From Strigamia acuminata (Eukaryota > Arthropoda > Chilopoda > Geophilomorpha > Linotaeniidae): DNA of 64,000 nt. This document shows positions 47,678 through 59,708 of the stretch, one piece after another (position 1 is the first letter of the stretch; each line of letters begins with the position of its first letter). The notes beneath the pieces are model-generated. The model was not told the DNA's origin. It worked only from the letters and a program-made list of their open reading frames with translations, and did not search any database. Location: assembly GCA_949358305.1 (NCBI GenBank), contig OX442321.1, forward strand, positions 9,697,605 through 9,761,604, given 5' to 3'. The position numbers were made by a program, and so were the translations under genes.

Positions 47678-48693
47678 TCAAACGACGTCGTAATCGTCCT
47701 CTCTCTTCCTTTTGCCCGAAATGAGCTCCGTGTTTGAAATAATCGCTGGTACCGTACGGGTTACGATAATGGGAGTGGACGACGACAAACTTGAGGCCAA
47801 AGTTGTGACTGACGGAGGCGTCTGCGACGTCGACAAGGCGGTTCCCGATGATATTTTTATTATAGGTTGAGCCTGAATTATATTTGAACTCGTGGGGGTT
47901 GCGGCTGGTCTGGTTACGATGGCGACGGTTGGTGTTGTCACACCTTTAGTCACGATTGATAATGTTCCCGCTTTGTTGCTGGGTAGATTCACGGCCGTGT
48001 TTATTTTCGGCACGGCGCTAACTGCAAGAAAAGACACAAATTTTAACTTCTAAACAAAATAAAAAATGTGGAAATCACTTAATACTAATTTAACTCCTTA
48101 TTATACATTTTTGTTTACCCATTTGTTGGATTTTTGAGTTGTTTATGCTACCGAAAGGGACGCCGATTTGGTACTGGCGACCGCCACCGCCTGGTTTCTT
48201 CGTTGGCTTTATTTTGTAGTTGCAGGAGGTCGTGCAATAACGGTCGGGGGGTAGTCTCGGTCCGCAGTGTGGTCTAATTAGTGGTAGGGCGATGCTGTTA
48301 CGCTGTCTCGCGATTTCAATTAAGATCTAGAGTTATGTCGAGAGGTTTTAACATTGAAACAACTTTTTTTGTGTCACGTTACATCTCTTGGTGGAGGCGT
48401 GGTAAAAGATCGATCGAGTTGCATCTGGATTGCCAATTTTACGTCGTCTACATCGAGTGTCTTTTTTTTTGCATGGGTGCAGAAAACCCGACCGTCGTCC
48501 AGGATGTTTGTAACGTAACCTATGAGAAATGGCACATTTTAGTTGACTGAAAATTAGTGGAATTTTAGACCTTACGATATGCAAATTCCAACATTTGATT
48601 TATAACTCTGGGTTCATAGTCAATTATGCCCATGTCTTTTAAAATCGCTGCCATCACCAGAGCATCTTTAGGATTGCTTTTGGGAGCCGCCAT
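47678..48693 (-). CDS. TAF9: transcription initiation factor TFIID subunit 9
   Basis: Four exons (48693-48576, 48519-48383, 48326-48119, 48021-47678) give 268 residues; human TAF9 has 264. The histone fold is at the N-terminus: [53 protein letters not shown]. It is followed by the family's conserved [31 protein letters not shown]. The C-terminal half is Thr/Val/Ser-rich and ends in [12 protein letters not shown], like the human KRKREDDDD end. TAF9 pairs with TAF6 in TFIID and is shared with SAGA. It is head-to-head with PSMD1 (422 bp between ATGs). Confidence 0.96.
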
Positions 48694-49115
48694 TTTCACT
48701 GTTATTGTGTGGCGATTTCGTTTTCGAGATGATCTTCGTTGGACGAATCATAACTCAGCATTTCTGCTGTTTGGAAAAGGTGAAATCATGAATAACAAAA
48801 ACGTAATTTATGACTACATGACATTTTTGTAGAAACTAAATACAGAATTTATAATAAATATTATTGCATTGTGTAACTATTTTACTGAAATACACAGAAA
48901 AGTATTTGAATTTTTTAAGTTATACTAAACTTTGAGTAACCACGAATCGCCTTTTAGTGTTTTCCAGTATTGACCAATCACGAAGCATCATTGGTGAACA
49001 CACTCGTTTCATGCTGAAGGATTGCTTCGGCAAGTTGTAATAATAATTTATAAAAAGTCATCACAAATCTATCAGGACAATAGAAATTGGGCTAATTTTA
49101 CATATTCATTCCAAA
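48694..49115. promoter_or_regulatory. TAF9/PSMD1 divergent promoter region
   Basis: A 422-bp AT-rich gap between the opposing ATGs of TAF9 and PSMD1. It must contain both promoters and leaders. No clear TATA box was identified. Confidence 0.5.
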
Positions 49116-51899
49116 ATGAATATAACGTCAGCAGGTAAATTAAATCTGTACCACTATTTCTTAATCAAAAAAGCTTTAACTGACGTAAATGTGGCGAGAA
49201 CTCAATCTAGGACTAAATACAAAATATCACAAACATTTGTTTTATTTTCATCTTTTCTCTCGCATAATTATCACACAGTTACAGTTTCTCGCTGCACTTT
49301 TCCAAGCCGTATCTTCAATTTAAAACTCAATTTTTTTTTAAAAAATACAAAGTATTCAAATGTTGCTGACTCACTGTCATTTTGTTTTGTTATTTTATTC
49401 ATTTCAGCCGGGATAATCTCGCTTTTAGCAGAAAACGAGAATGACTTGAAGATATTCGCCCTCAGAAAACTAAATTTGGTAGTAGATGAATTTTGGGCCG
49501 AAATTTCAGATGCCATTGAAAAGATGTAACTATGCCGAAATAAATATTATAATAAATGTTGACATTTTTTTAATGTCTTCTATTATTCAGTGAAATGCTG
49601 TACGAAGATTCCGGCTTTATGTTCCGTGAACTGGCAGCATTAGTTGCATCTAAGGTGTACTTTCATTTGGGTGCTTACGAAGACTCTCTTCAGTACGCGC
49701 TTGGAGCTGGCGATTTGTTTGATGTCAATTCAGCCACGGAATATGTTGAAACAACCATATGTAAGCGTGATTTAAACGTTGATTTTGGTTTTAATTTATT
49801 TTATATTTATTTTTATCAGCTAAGTGTATTGATTATTACACAAAACAACGCGTTCATAATTCCGAATGTAAAATTGACGATAAGAAGGAAATTGATCCAC
49901 GTCTGGAAGCTATTGTCAATCGAATGTTTCAACGTTGTTTTGACGACGGACAGTTTAAACAAGCCGTTGGTATTGCGCTCGAAACAAGAAAACTTGATGT
50001 TTTTGAAAAAGCCATTTTGCAATCGGTATTATTCAATTTTTACGTTGAAATTCATTCATATTATACTGATACTTTTACATTTTTAGGACGATGTTTCGGG
50101 CATGTTATCTTACAGTCTGAAAATAGTGATGACGTTGATAGAAAATAAACAATTTCGTAACCTCATCTTACGAACTCTGGTCCGTTTGTATCGGGAGCTG
50201 GAATCACCGGATTATGTAAACGTTTGTCAGTGTTTGATCTTTTTGGACGACCCGCAAGCCGTAGCTGAAGTTCTGGACAAATTATTGAAAGATACCGAAG
50301 TAATAACTCGAATTTAAAATTTAAAAGTGACGAGCTAGGTTTAATCGTTTGTTATTTTATTAATTAAAATAGGAAAATGCTCTGATGTGTTTTCAAATCG
50401 CATTTGATCTGTACGAAAGTGCCACGCAGCAATACCTGACGAGAGTATTGCAGGCATTAAGGTCAACTGCTCCTGTACCCATAACTCAAAGTGAAGGTTC
50501 TTCGGAAGCAAAAACAGATGTCGAAATGATGGATGTCGACCAGAAACCTGAGACAGTTGCAGCCGGTGCTGCACCAACTATTAAATTGGAAAACTTGGTA
50601 AAATTGTAAGGAATTTAATAAAAAAAAATATTTAAAAATTGTTAACACGTTTTAGAGCGAAGAGGAACGACGTTATCATCAACGCATGGAGAAAATTATT
50701 ACCATATTAAGTGGTGAAGTGGCCATTGGTTTGCAGTTACAGTTTTTAATTCGGAACAACCACACAGATTTATTGATACTGAAAAACACCAAAGTATAAA
50801 CGCTTAACTTAATTAATTAAATTAATTAATTAATTAATTTTTTTTTTAGGATGCAGTTCGAAATTCAGTTTGTCACACTGCGACAGTCATCGCAAATTCG
50901 TACATGCATTGTGGAACTACGAGCGATCAATTTCTTCGAGACAATTTGGAATGGTTGGCGAGAGCCACCAATTGGGCTAAATTCATCGCCACTGCGAGTC
51001 TCGGAGTTATTCATCGCGTAAGAGAAATTAATTCGTTGAAAAATGAAATCCGTGTATTAAAATCTTATTTTTTAACAACAGGGGCACGAAAAGGAAGCTC
51101 TTAATTTAATGTCGTCATATTTACCTAAGGATTCTGGTCCTGGAAGTGGTTATTCGGAAGGTGGTGGTTTATACGCCTTGGGACTCATTCATGCCAATCA
51201 TGCCGGACCAATTGTCGATTATTTACTTAATCAATTGAAAGAAACCACTAACGAGGCAAAAGAACATTGTTTATTTTTAAAAAAAATTTATTAACAATGT
51301 GTTTTATTACAGATTGTACGGCATGGTGGGTGTTTGGGTATCGGTTTGGCAGCGATGGGGACGTACAGACAAGGTTTGTCAATGTATTCTTATTATTTTT
51401 ATACAAATAATTAAATTTTTTAAAATTTTCTTCAGACGTCTACGAACAGCTTAAATTCAACATGTATCAAGACGATGCCGTGACCGGGGAAGGCGCTGGA
51501 ATAGCTATGGGTTTGGTGATGCTTGGTTCAAAATCCGCATCGGCCATTGAAGATATGGTTGCTGTAAGTTCGGATCGCGTTGTTTCTGGCTTTATTCAAA
51601 TTTTGTTCGTTAATTTAGTACGCTCAAGACACGCAACACGAAAAGATTTTGCGTGGTTTGTCGATTGGCATTGCACTGACGATGTACGGGCGTCTAGAGG
51701 AGGCGGACACGCTGATAGAAAGTTTATCCCGCGATAAAGATCCAATTTTACGCCGATCGGGAATGTATACGATCGCGATGGCGTATTGCGGAACGGCTAA
51801 CAACAGAGCGATTCGCCGACTTCTGCACGTTGCTGTTAGCGATGTGAATGATGATGTACGACGAGCTGCTGTTACGAGTCTCGGGTTTCTGCTGTTCAG
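49116..51899 (+). CDS. PSMD1: 26S proteasome regulatory subunit RPN2/PSMD1, 5' part only
   Basis: Twelve exons (49116-49134, 49408-49525, 49591-49760, 49820-50025, 50087-50299, 50373-50597, 50656-50793, 50850-51017, 51082-51255, 51313-51373, 51436-51563, 51619-51899) encode 633 residues in phase. The first exon holds six codons (MNITSA) before [11 protein letters not shown]. Conserved stretches include [58 protein letters not shown] and [19 protein letters not shown], the proteasome/cyclosome repeats. PSMD1 is the large scaffold of the 19S base and docks RPN13 and RPN10. The last exon ends ...SLGFLLFR at a GTAGGC donor. The remaining ~330 residues (normally starting TPEQCPSVVSLL) were not found anywhere to the right. 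The intron after 51255 has a GC donor. Confidence 0.95.
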
Positions 51900-54109
51900 G
51901 TAGGCGCTTGATTTATTATTTTCAGGGGATGGGGATGGGGCTCACGAATAACAAATAAGTTTGGTTGTCTTCGGTTTGGAAGAACGTGTTGTCACGTTAA
52001 TTTCAACTGGAAAAAATGGTTTAGAAAAACTAAGTTTTGACCAAAAGATTAAAGGTCCACAGACGGGTGCAAAAATGAGGAATATAAAGAAATGGGCGCA
52101 AAAGATGTGCGAAAAATTTTGAATTTTAAAACAAGCCAGGACCGTGGTAGTGTCATTTAGTGTTGTCGTGGAAACTTTGATTTCGCTCATTGAAATGCAT
52201 TCATTTGGAATTGATCTGGATAATCGTTCAATGAGATAGAAAAAATGTTTTGCTGTTGATGTGTTTACAGTAGTTAAGCCGTGTTTTGAGATTATTTTGA
52301 TACTATTTTGATTTGTTTCCGAGTTTTATATTTTTTTATGCTCGAGTTTTTTTTTGTTTGGATTTGATTTTATTGATTTCATTGATCGAGAATGTGATTT
52401 TAGTTTGTTTTCGAGTCTCTTAGTTATATCTTTTGACACATTTTATTTTTTTAAAAACTTTTATCTCATTAAGTGGAAATTATGCTAATGATCCTTTTAC
52501 TCGTAAAACGAGGTCAATCGATATTGTTCAATTCGTTTTTTTTTCTTCTCTTAATTTCAATTTTTTTTTATTTTTTATTTTATATACAAATTTTTTTAAA
52601 TTTTTTTTTTGGAGGAACGGGGTTTGGTTTTCGATGATAAATGAGCGGAGCAGAACTCGACATTTTATTGTTTTCCAACTGCAATGTCAAACGACATGGT
52701 TTGATCGATTGGACTTAACAATTGGCATTCACTCGCAATCAGTCCACTTAAACAAAAAGAAAAAGAAAAAAAAAAGTTGTTGTTGTAACAAATGATTTGC
52801 AAAACCACTTTTACGAGAAACAAAAGCTGCTTTAACTCGTCACAGTACACAGATCCGATGGATCTGATTCGGGTTGAACCAAGATCAACACTAAATGTCT
52901 AATAAATTGCCTGGCAGATTCAAATCCAAGTAAATATTTGATGAGACCCAAGCAACTGCTTGTAAGTTATTTACCCAAAGTGCCTCGCTTAATCAACTGG
53001 AAATGGATTCTTTCCGCTTGGCTCGCTTCTAGACTCGTAAGATTCGATCCAACATACAATAAAGATCGGAAAAAGTGGTGCGAATGACGTAATTTGCGAA
53101 TTTCCAGCAGGAGGAACAAGTATCGGTGTCTTGGGTTGCGCTGGTCTTGTTATTTTTATGTTTGTTGTTGTTAAATAAGTTTAATGCGTTGGTAATTCCT
53201 CTGTTTGGTGGTAATGGCTGGGTTATTTGGTGTAAAGTCGTACAAGTATCATCTGTTGTCGTGTTTTATAGGAACATGTGGGAATTGTCCAGCTCCCAAG
53301 ATGGCTGTGTGTTAGATGTGATAGAATGCTTCATTGGTTTTTCTGCCTGCTGCACTGTTGTTGATTGGATTTATGGTATTGGTCGTATAGTGTTTGTGCT
53401 GTCGGATAAGCATAAATCTTTTGGATAGTTTTTCCAATTGAGCTTTATTCTCCAGAGATTTTTTCCCATTTTTTCTTCTCGTTTACATCTGTTTTTTTTT
53501 TTCTTTTCTCTTTGGCTTATTGAATTGAAATTTATTTGACAAGCCGAGATTTGATTATGGAAATTTTTTTTTAGGGATAAAATATTTCATTTTGTTTGAT
53601 CGTTTCGATTTTTTTTTTTTGGAGGGGGGGGGGGGGTTTATTAAATACAATTTCATAAAATGGAATAAAATGTGATCGAGATGGATTTTTTGAGGGAGAA
53701 AATAGGGCATTTCTTGGCGAAATAGTTGTTTTTAGCTATTGAACCTTTCGAGAATTGAATTGAATTTATTTTTTATTTTTAAAATATTTTTTTAATTAGA
53801 AAATATTTAGATGTAAAATGATGAGACTAAATTGGTTTTGCTGTTATACAGAAAGTTTGATCCTTAACTCAACTTTTTCAATTTAAATTCTGATTGAATT
53901 TACATGTGTAGAGCATGGCCAATCAGGATTCAATCTTTTCAAATCATAATTTTTCCCTTCACATCCATTCAATAATATTAACTTTAAAAAAAGAAAAAAA
54001 AATAGATGAAAAAAGCGAAACGAACAAAAGGCTAACAAACAATCCCTTTATTTGATTTTTAATTCCACGCGCAATTCGAATAGATGTCTTTGACTTTTCG
54101 AGTCGTTAA
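51900..54109. other. region after the PSMD1 break; no gene seen
   Basis: Begins at the PSMD1 donor, holds three GGGG runs at 51925-51940, T-rich sequence near 52.5 kb and a 13-14-base G-run near 53624-53637. The right end is the 3' UTR of the receptor gene on the minus strand. The open frame at 53126-53428 lacks an ATG and matches nothing. Confidence 0.5.
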
Positions 54110-57100
54110 TTATCGCTTGATTTCATTCCACCGGCACTTTAAAATTTTGACGAATGTCTGACGGAACGTCTTATTGAACGCCGTGTAGAAAATTGGATTG
54201 ACCATGGACGAAGCGTAACCCAACCACAGCGCCGTGTCTTGTAACGGAGGACTGATGTGTTTGACGCATTCCTTGCACACACTGAGAAGATTAAGCAGGA
54301 AGAACGGACACCACAACATAACGAAAGTGAAGAACACCACACCCAACACTTTGCTCGCCTTTTGCTCCGCCTTCAAGAAGCGCCCGTTGCGCGCTGCCCA
54401 CTTGCGCATGCACGGCTGCGACGCAGATCTAGGATGTTGAGTATGCTGGGGAGAAACCGCGTCCTGTCTCGACCCTACCGACCCCGACTGATCCCGAAAT
54501 GATTGCGACGTGGTCGAGAGACTGCTGTCGTTATCCACCGAGATGGCGTCGTCCGGCGGCAGCATCAAATTCAAATCGGGATTGGATGTGGATCTGAGCA
54601 CCGATGTGGACGTGTAATCCTTCCCCGAACGCGTCGTGGTCAACTGCAGCCAGAGTTCCTGCGGGTCGTGTCCGGGGCTCTTGGAATGCGACTTACATTT
54701 GACCGAATATTTGCGTATTGCGTGCACCTCTTTGCGGGCTGGCAGCGGCGCAACTGAGATGTGCGTCTCAACCATGGTCGAGCGACCACTGGACGAGTCG
54801 ACGCTTCTCTGCGGAGTGGCCGCCAAGGAGTCGCCGCCACCCCCCGTTCCGCTGCTGGAGCCCGGCATGTCCGTTTCGGTGGTGGAAGAGCTGATTGAAG
54901 AATAGGTCTTTGATAGAATGCGTCTTATGCCGGCCGGGGTGCCGGAAGTGGGCGCGTGCGCGCTGAAGGTGGTTTCTGAAAGCAGGGGCGTTCGTCCGGA
55001 TTCCCACTTGGGGCCGCTGCTGGACTTGGCGTGCACTTCGACGGCTTTTTTGTTGAGCAGGTTGATAGTGAGCGCGTAAGTTGCCATCATGACGATTAAG
55101 GGGATGAAGAAACATACAATCGATCCTATGGTAACGTACAATGGGTCTTGGAGATAACAGGAGCCGTTGCGTAAAACGAATTGTTCGTCGCGTGCGTACA
55201 GGATGGCGATGGGGAGGGACATGGCGATTGATAAAATCCACACGAAACAGATTTTAAGGACGACTCGACGTTTGGTCTTGATTCGACCGAATCTCATCGG
55301 GTAACGAAGACTAAGGTAGCGGTCCACGGAGATCGTGCACAGATGCATAATGGAACAGGTACAGAAAAGCACGTCGAGAAGCACCCAAGCGAAACAGCAA
55401 ATGGACGGTAGTGGAAAGTAGCCTGAAATTAGAAGAAAAAAAAGTGGTCAATTCAATAGAAAATGTTTTTATTTTTATTCATTTTTGTTCGCATTTTTGC
55501 GCCTAAACTTGTTAAATGATGTAATATTTTATTTGACATTTCAAATTATTTTTTTAAAGAGGTTTTAGTGGTGTTTTTTTTTGTTTTATTGACTTTGGCT
55601 GTTGATTAGATGTGCTGACATTCTGTTTGTATTTTTATTTTCCAACATACGCCATCATGTTTGTTGGAATTGGATTTTCAAACAGTCGATGGAGGAAATG
55701 TACATTTTTATTTTTTTTTATGAGGTGTCTATTTTTTTTAGCAACATTTATTGGCACTTAATGTCGGATTGTGTTCAATAAGTTAGTTGCATGAGGAGAT
55801 CCTGCCCTGTGGTGAAAAGCGCCGCCTCATTATGATGGAGTGGCTTTTCTGCATGGCGTGTGTCGGGACTGAGCAGTGAGCAAGATGTGATGCCAGCAGG
55901 AAATTCCCGAGGAACTCGGTAAAGAGCGACTGCCGTTGGAATTTGGTGTCATTTAATTGTCAAAGGGACGCATGTTTTAAGTTCTATATAGGTGTTCATC
56001 GAGTCGAACATATAACTTTTAATTAACTCAAAAAAGATTGGGAAAAAAAATGCCGACTTCTTTAAACCTGATTGATTCAAACGCCTTTTTTTAAATCGTG
56101 ACTCAGCAGGTTGTTATTTTGAATTTTTCCAAAAAAAAAAAAACAATTTGTAAGCTTTAATTAAAATTTTGATTCCACATCGGGTTTTTCAATTGAAAAA
56201 GTTGCCGGAGTTCTCCACCGTTTCGTATTATGGAGATTGGATGGGTTAATTGAATATTCTTCTCATAATAATGACAAGAGGATTTAGAACAGACAGAAAA
56301 ATCCATACGAAAAGAGCAAGAAACCTAGTTAAGGTAACTGTTAACGGTACGCCAGCTCTAATTCATGTGTGCTTTTGCTAGGTGATTACAGGTGGAAAAT
56401 GGAAAATCGAATTGCGACAAGATTACGTGTCTTTTCGTGATAAAACTTAAGAGAGAAAAATTATGAGTGAAAAGAAGAAAAAAATGTTAATTACTCTATT
56501 AAAGTGGAAAGCAAAAGCCAATTTCCATATAAATCGAAAGTGATAACTGTGAATCACTTTGAATTAGTTAGTAATACGAGGCGAATGCATTATAGCTAAT
56601 AAAGCATTTTTTTTCTCTTTGTTTTTTATCACAAGGCGCATAATCTTGTCGCAATTAGGTTTGAAAATTCTCTCTCATTAATCACCAACCTCACTAATCT
56701 CTCCTTTACTTGCGATGATTTTATTTTACAACCTGTCACGATTGCCGAGACACTTATTTAGACCTTTTCGATTGGCCATCGATCGATGGAACACCTTTCT
56801 CGTGAAACGCTGTTTAAATAAATAAATAAATAAGTAAATGATTTAGTTTTTGGAGAGAGAAAAAGTGTCTTTTTGTTGTTTTTAAAAAAAGTTCACGACG
56901 CTTTTTTGCGCCTCTTGAGTTGTGTGCTTAGATTCTCAATTCGCTTTTCCTAATCGGTAGGAACGGATGGGAGGAGAAATGCTGCGTTGTCATGGTAACT
57001 TATTTGGATGCTTTGACATCGCCAGTGATAGATGTCTTGCACAGACAAGTGTTCACTGAAACTAGACGAGGGGACGGGAAGGAGCCGGACGGAAAATTGT

Positions 57101-58356
57101 GTCCGGTGGGGTTGGACGACAGGATTTAATTATCGCGTGCTCATCATATCTGATAAATCTCGAGGGTGCCGCGGGTGAGTGGTAAGTTTGTCAGGTTGAT
57201 CGAGTCACACTTGGATGCACACTTATTCAACTATTCTAGACGAAAGTTACAAAATGATTTTGCTTCATATTTTGATGAGGGTTTTCTAGTTATTGACGCA
57301 ATAAAAAGGATTGTGTGGGGAAATAGAAAAGAATGATTGGTTAATACCAATTTAATTGGATTTTTTTGCGATACATTGGGCAATGGAAAAGATTTTTTTC
57401 CTTTTCCGTCGAAATTAGGATTTTATGATGGGCGTGGAAAGAGTGGAAAATGTTTTTTTTTTTTGGAAATATTTTTTTTTTTTTTTTGGATAAATGAAAG
57501 TGGGATTTTGTCCAACTAATTAATATTTGTTTGGAATTATTCCATTGTGAGAATTAATATTGATTTTTACTTGTTTCACCGCTATTATTTATGCACTTTA
57601 CGGTATTAAAAGTTTAACTTGTTTGCTCAGAAATATTTGAAAACGAGTTTAATCTGCAACAGCGAAATTTCAAGTGGTAATTTCTCACCTCTTTTGGTGA
57701 TGACCCTTTAGTAAATGTTTTTAATTAAATTTCGCACGAGTTAGAAGCAAAAACGCGGCTGTCAAGGCCATGAAATTTGACATGTTAACAGTATCGGGGA
57801 TAAAAACGATCAACATACCTTCATTGATTGTGATGATACCTAGAGGCATGACACTGACAGCCACCATTAGATCTGTCATTGCGAGTGATAGGAGGAAGTA
57901 ATTGGTCATGTTGTGCAGCCTTTTTTCGAGACAGATGGCCAAACAGACCAAAATATTTCCCGTGGCAGTGCCCACGAGGATGAGGGAAGTGAAAATCGCA
58001 GCCAAGCCCATTCCCCCTTCCCCGATCCTCCAACCGGGCTCGGTCCGTGCTCTCTCTCCATCAGCATCCTGCACTATCCGCGTGACAGTCGCATCGGGTA
58101 TCCATGTGGCGAGGACAGTTGACAAGTGCAAATCGGACGGGGACGGGACTCCGCCTACGGTTGTGGAGTAGAAGGAAGATTCGTTGGACATTTCAGTCTC
58201 TTGATTCGATTTCATGAGAGGAAAATGACGAAGACTCGGTCGGTCTAACGTCTTTTTAAGCACTGCCACTCCCCCGATGCGTGGGAGTCGTGCGTGATTA
58301 CCACGTGACGCACCGACTGGGTTGCTTGGATGCGACGGCGACGGCTTCTGATTCAT
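54110..58356 (-). CDS. 5-HT2: serotonin 5-HT2-type G protein-coupled receptor
   Basis: Two coding exons (58356-57819 and 55422-54110), joined in phase over a 2.4-kb intron, give 616 residues. All seven helices are present: TM1 SLILVGTATGNILVCLAI, TM2 NYFLLSLAMTDLMVA, TM3 with the amine-binding Asp in AWVLLDVLFCTCSIMHL followed by DRYLSLRYP, TM4, TM5 IGSIVCFFIPLIVMMATY, TM6 VVFFTFVMLWCPFFLLNLL, and TM7 with NPIFY. Cys at the TM3 start (SICC) and in ECL2 (GSCYL) can form the disulphide. LRYPMRFGR and the TM2-TM3 region match arthropod 5-HT2 (Gq-coupled) receptors. The third intracellular loop is very long (about 215 residues), Ser/Thr-rich, as in insect 5-HT2. Start choice is uncertain: Met at 58356 gives a ~120-residue extracellular N-terminus without a signal peptide; MSNESSFYSTT further on is an alternative. 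Confidence 0.95.
55423..57818 (-). other. single large intron of the 5-HT2 receptor gene
   Basis: The 5' end is a GTATGTTG donor and the 3' end AATTTCAG. It splits a Gly codon just before TM3, in phase 1. The intron contains an AATA tetranucleotide run near 56817-56834 and T-tracts. No nested gene is seen. Confidence 0.8.
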
Positions 58357-59591
58357 TGTGCCCGCGATGTAACATTGAGCTCGGAGACTGCGCTCTCTGC
58401 TGGCTGATCTTCATCTTTTTTTCCCTTTTCATACTTCTTTTTTTGCAAGTATTATCTCTCCCTACGAACACCCTACAGGTAAGATAGGGAGATGGTGGTG
58501 CTGAAGGTGTGAAAGTGAGGCAAAATGTAATCGTTAATCGAATTTTTTTTTATCATTTCTTAAAGAGAAAAAAATCAATCTTTTTTGTTGTGTATCGATT
58601 AATGGGTCGATCTATTTTGTATTGATTACTGGTGTTTGGCCAACTATTGGAAATTAAACTAGATGAAATTTGGCCAGAATGAATGAAATATTAGTATATT
58701 TTTTTTTGTAAAGGGGTTTTGAATGTGGGTTCGATTTATAAATGAGTTTAGAGGAGCGAAACACCTGTCTGCACGCGTGTTCATTTGCCCCCGACCTGAA
58801 TATCGATGTTTTTAGGTGCGAAAATAAAACGATGGTAATTGAATTGAATATGCAAAGTTGGGGGATGAGAGTTTAGTGTGCGCAGAATCATATTTTGGTG
58901 GCAACATGCACGAAAGAAAGGTCTTTAAAAACGTAAGTCCTTGTTTTCTTCTTTTAGTTTTACCGTATTCCATTAAGAGTGGGATTTACGATTGTTTGCC
59001 AAACTAGTTCGACATCCATTAAAAGTGCCGTGTCGGAGTGTGCCCGGAGGTTCGGGGTGGAAATCGATTTAACGGCACCATGTATGTAATTGAATTAAGT
59101 AGTATGGAATTGATTTTGTATTTTATTTTATTAGTTGTGTTTTGACAATTTTTTAATTCGATTTTTACTTGAACTGGACGTTCAATCTGGTGAACTAAAA
59201 ATAGGTTTTGCTACTTTCTTTTCTTTTCTTACCTTTGGTCAGCGGATACGATGTAAAAAGACGTCATCGCTTGCAAAAGGAAAGTGTCAAAAGGTACTTT
59301 AGCAAAATGGACCAATGGGGTCACTTTTCTTCCTTTTGAAGTTTACTTTTGAGGTAGTGACACGATCTGCGCATGCGCCGTCGCTTTATGCGATGGTAAT
59401 GAACGTTTCCATCGTAAAAACATTCGTTGTCATAGTGTTTATTCAAATGTACATTTTCTACCTTACGGAGCAGGGAGAAAAGATCATATTGAACTTTTCT
59501 TTTTGTCTCGTCCGTTGCTGCAAGTCCACTAATAACTCCTAACTATGTTCCAATTAGCTGATTTCTAGTTGAGCTTATTTCCCATAGGACA

Positions 59592-59708
59592 CCAACTTGT
59601 GTCTGCTAGAATAAGCTCATGATACGTTTATTTCATCACATCAAATGGGCTGAACGTATCATGAGCTTATTGGAAGAATTTATTATTTATTAAAAGGATA
59701 CAAGTTGG
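59592..59708. mobile_element. 117-bp nested inverted repeat (stem-loop / MITE remnant)
   Basis: A perfect 19-bp inner stem (59610-59628 with 59653-59671, 24-nt loop) is enclosed by a 9-bp outer inverted repeat (59592-59600 with 59700-59708). It encodes nothing. The type is not certain. Confidence 0.5.

Noticed and set aside
51900-52040. Alternative PSMD1 last exon at 51926-52040
   Set aside because: It would be in phase and end in TGA after 37 new residues, but needs a 26-nt intron, below the size spliceosomes can remove, and the tail is unlike PSMD1.
53126-53428. 100-codon hydrophobic frame (+)
   Set aside because: Starts at TTG, no ATG near the beginning, no family; lies in the presumed 3' flank of the receptor gene.
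54234-54905. Several + strand frames opposite the receptor exon
   Set aside because: Shadows of the well-supported minus-strand 5-HT2 coding exon.
57721-57818. Frame continuing past the first receptor exon (MLIVFIPDTVNMSNF...)
   Set aside because: Intron read-through; the GTATGTTG donor and the in-phase next exon (GYFPLPSICC) fit 5-HT2 TM3 exactly.
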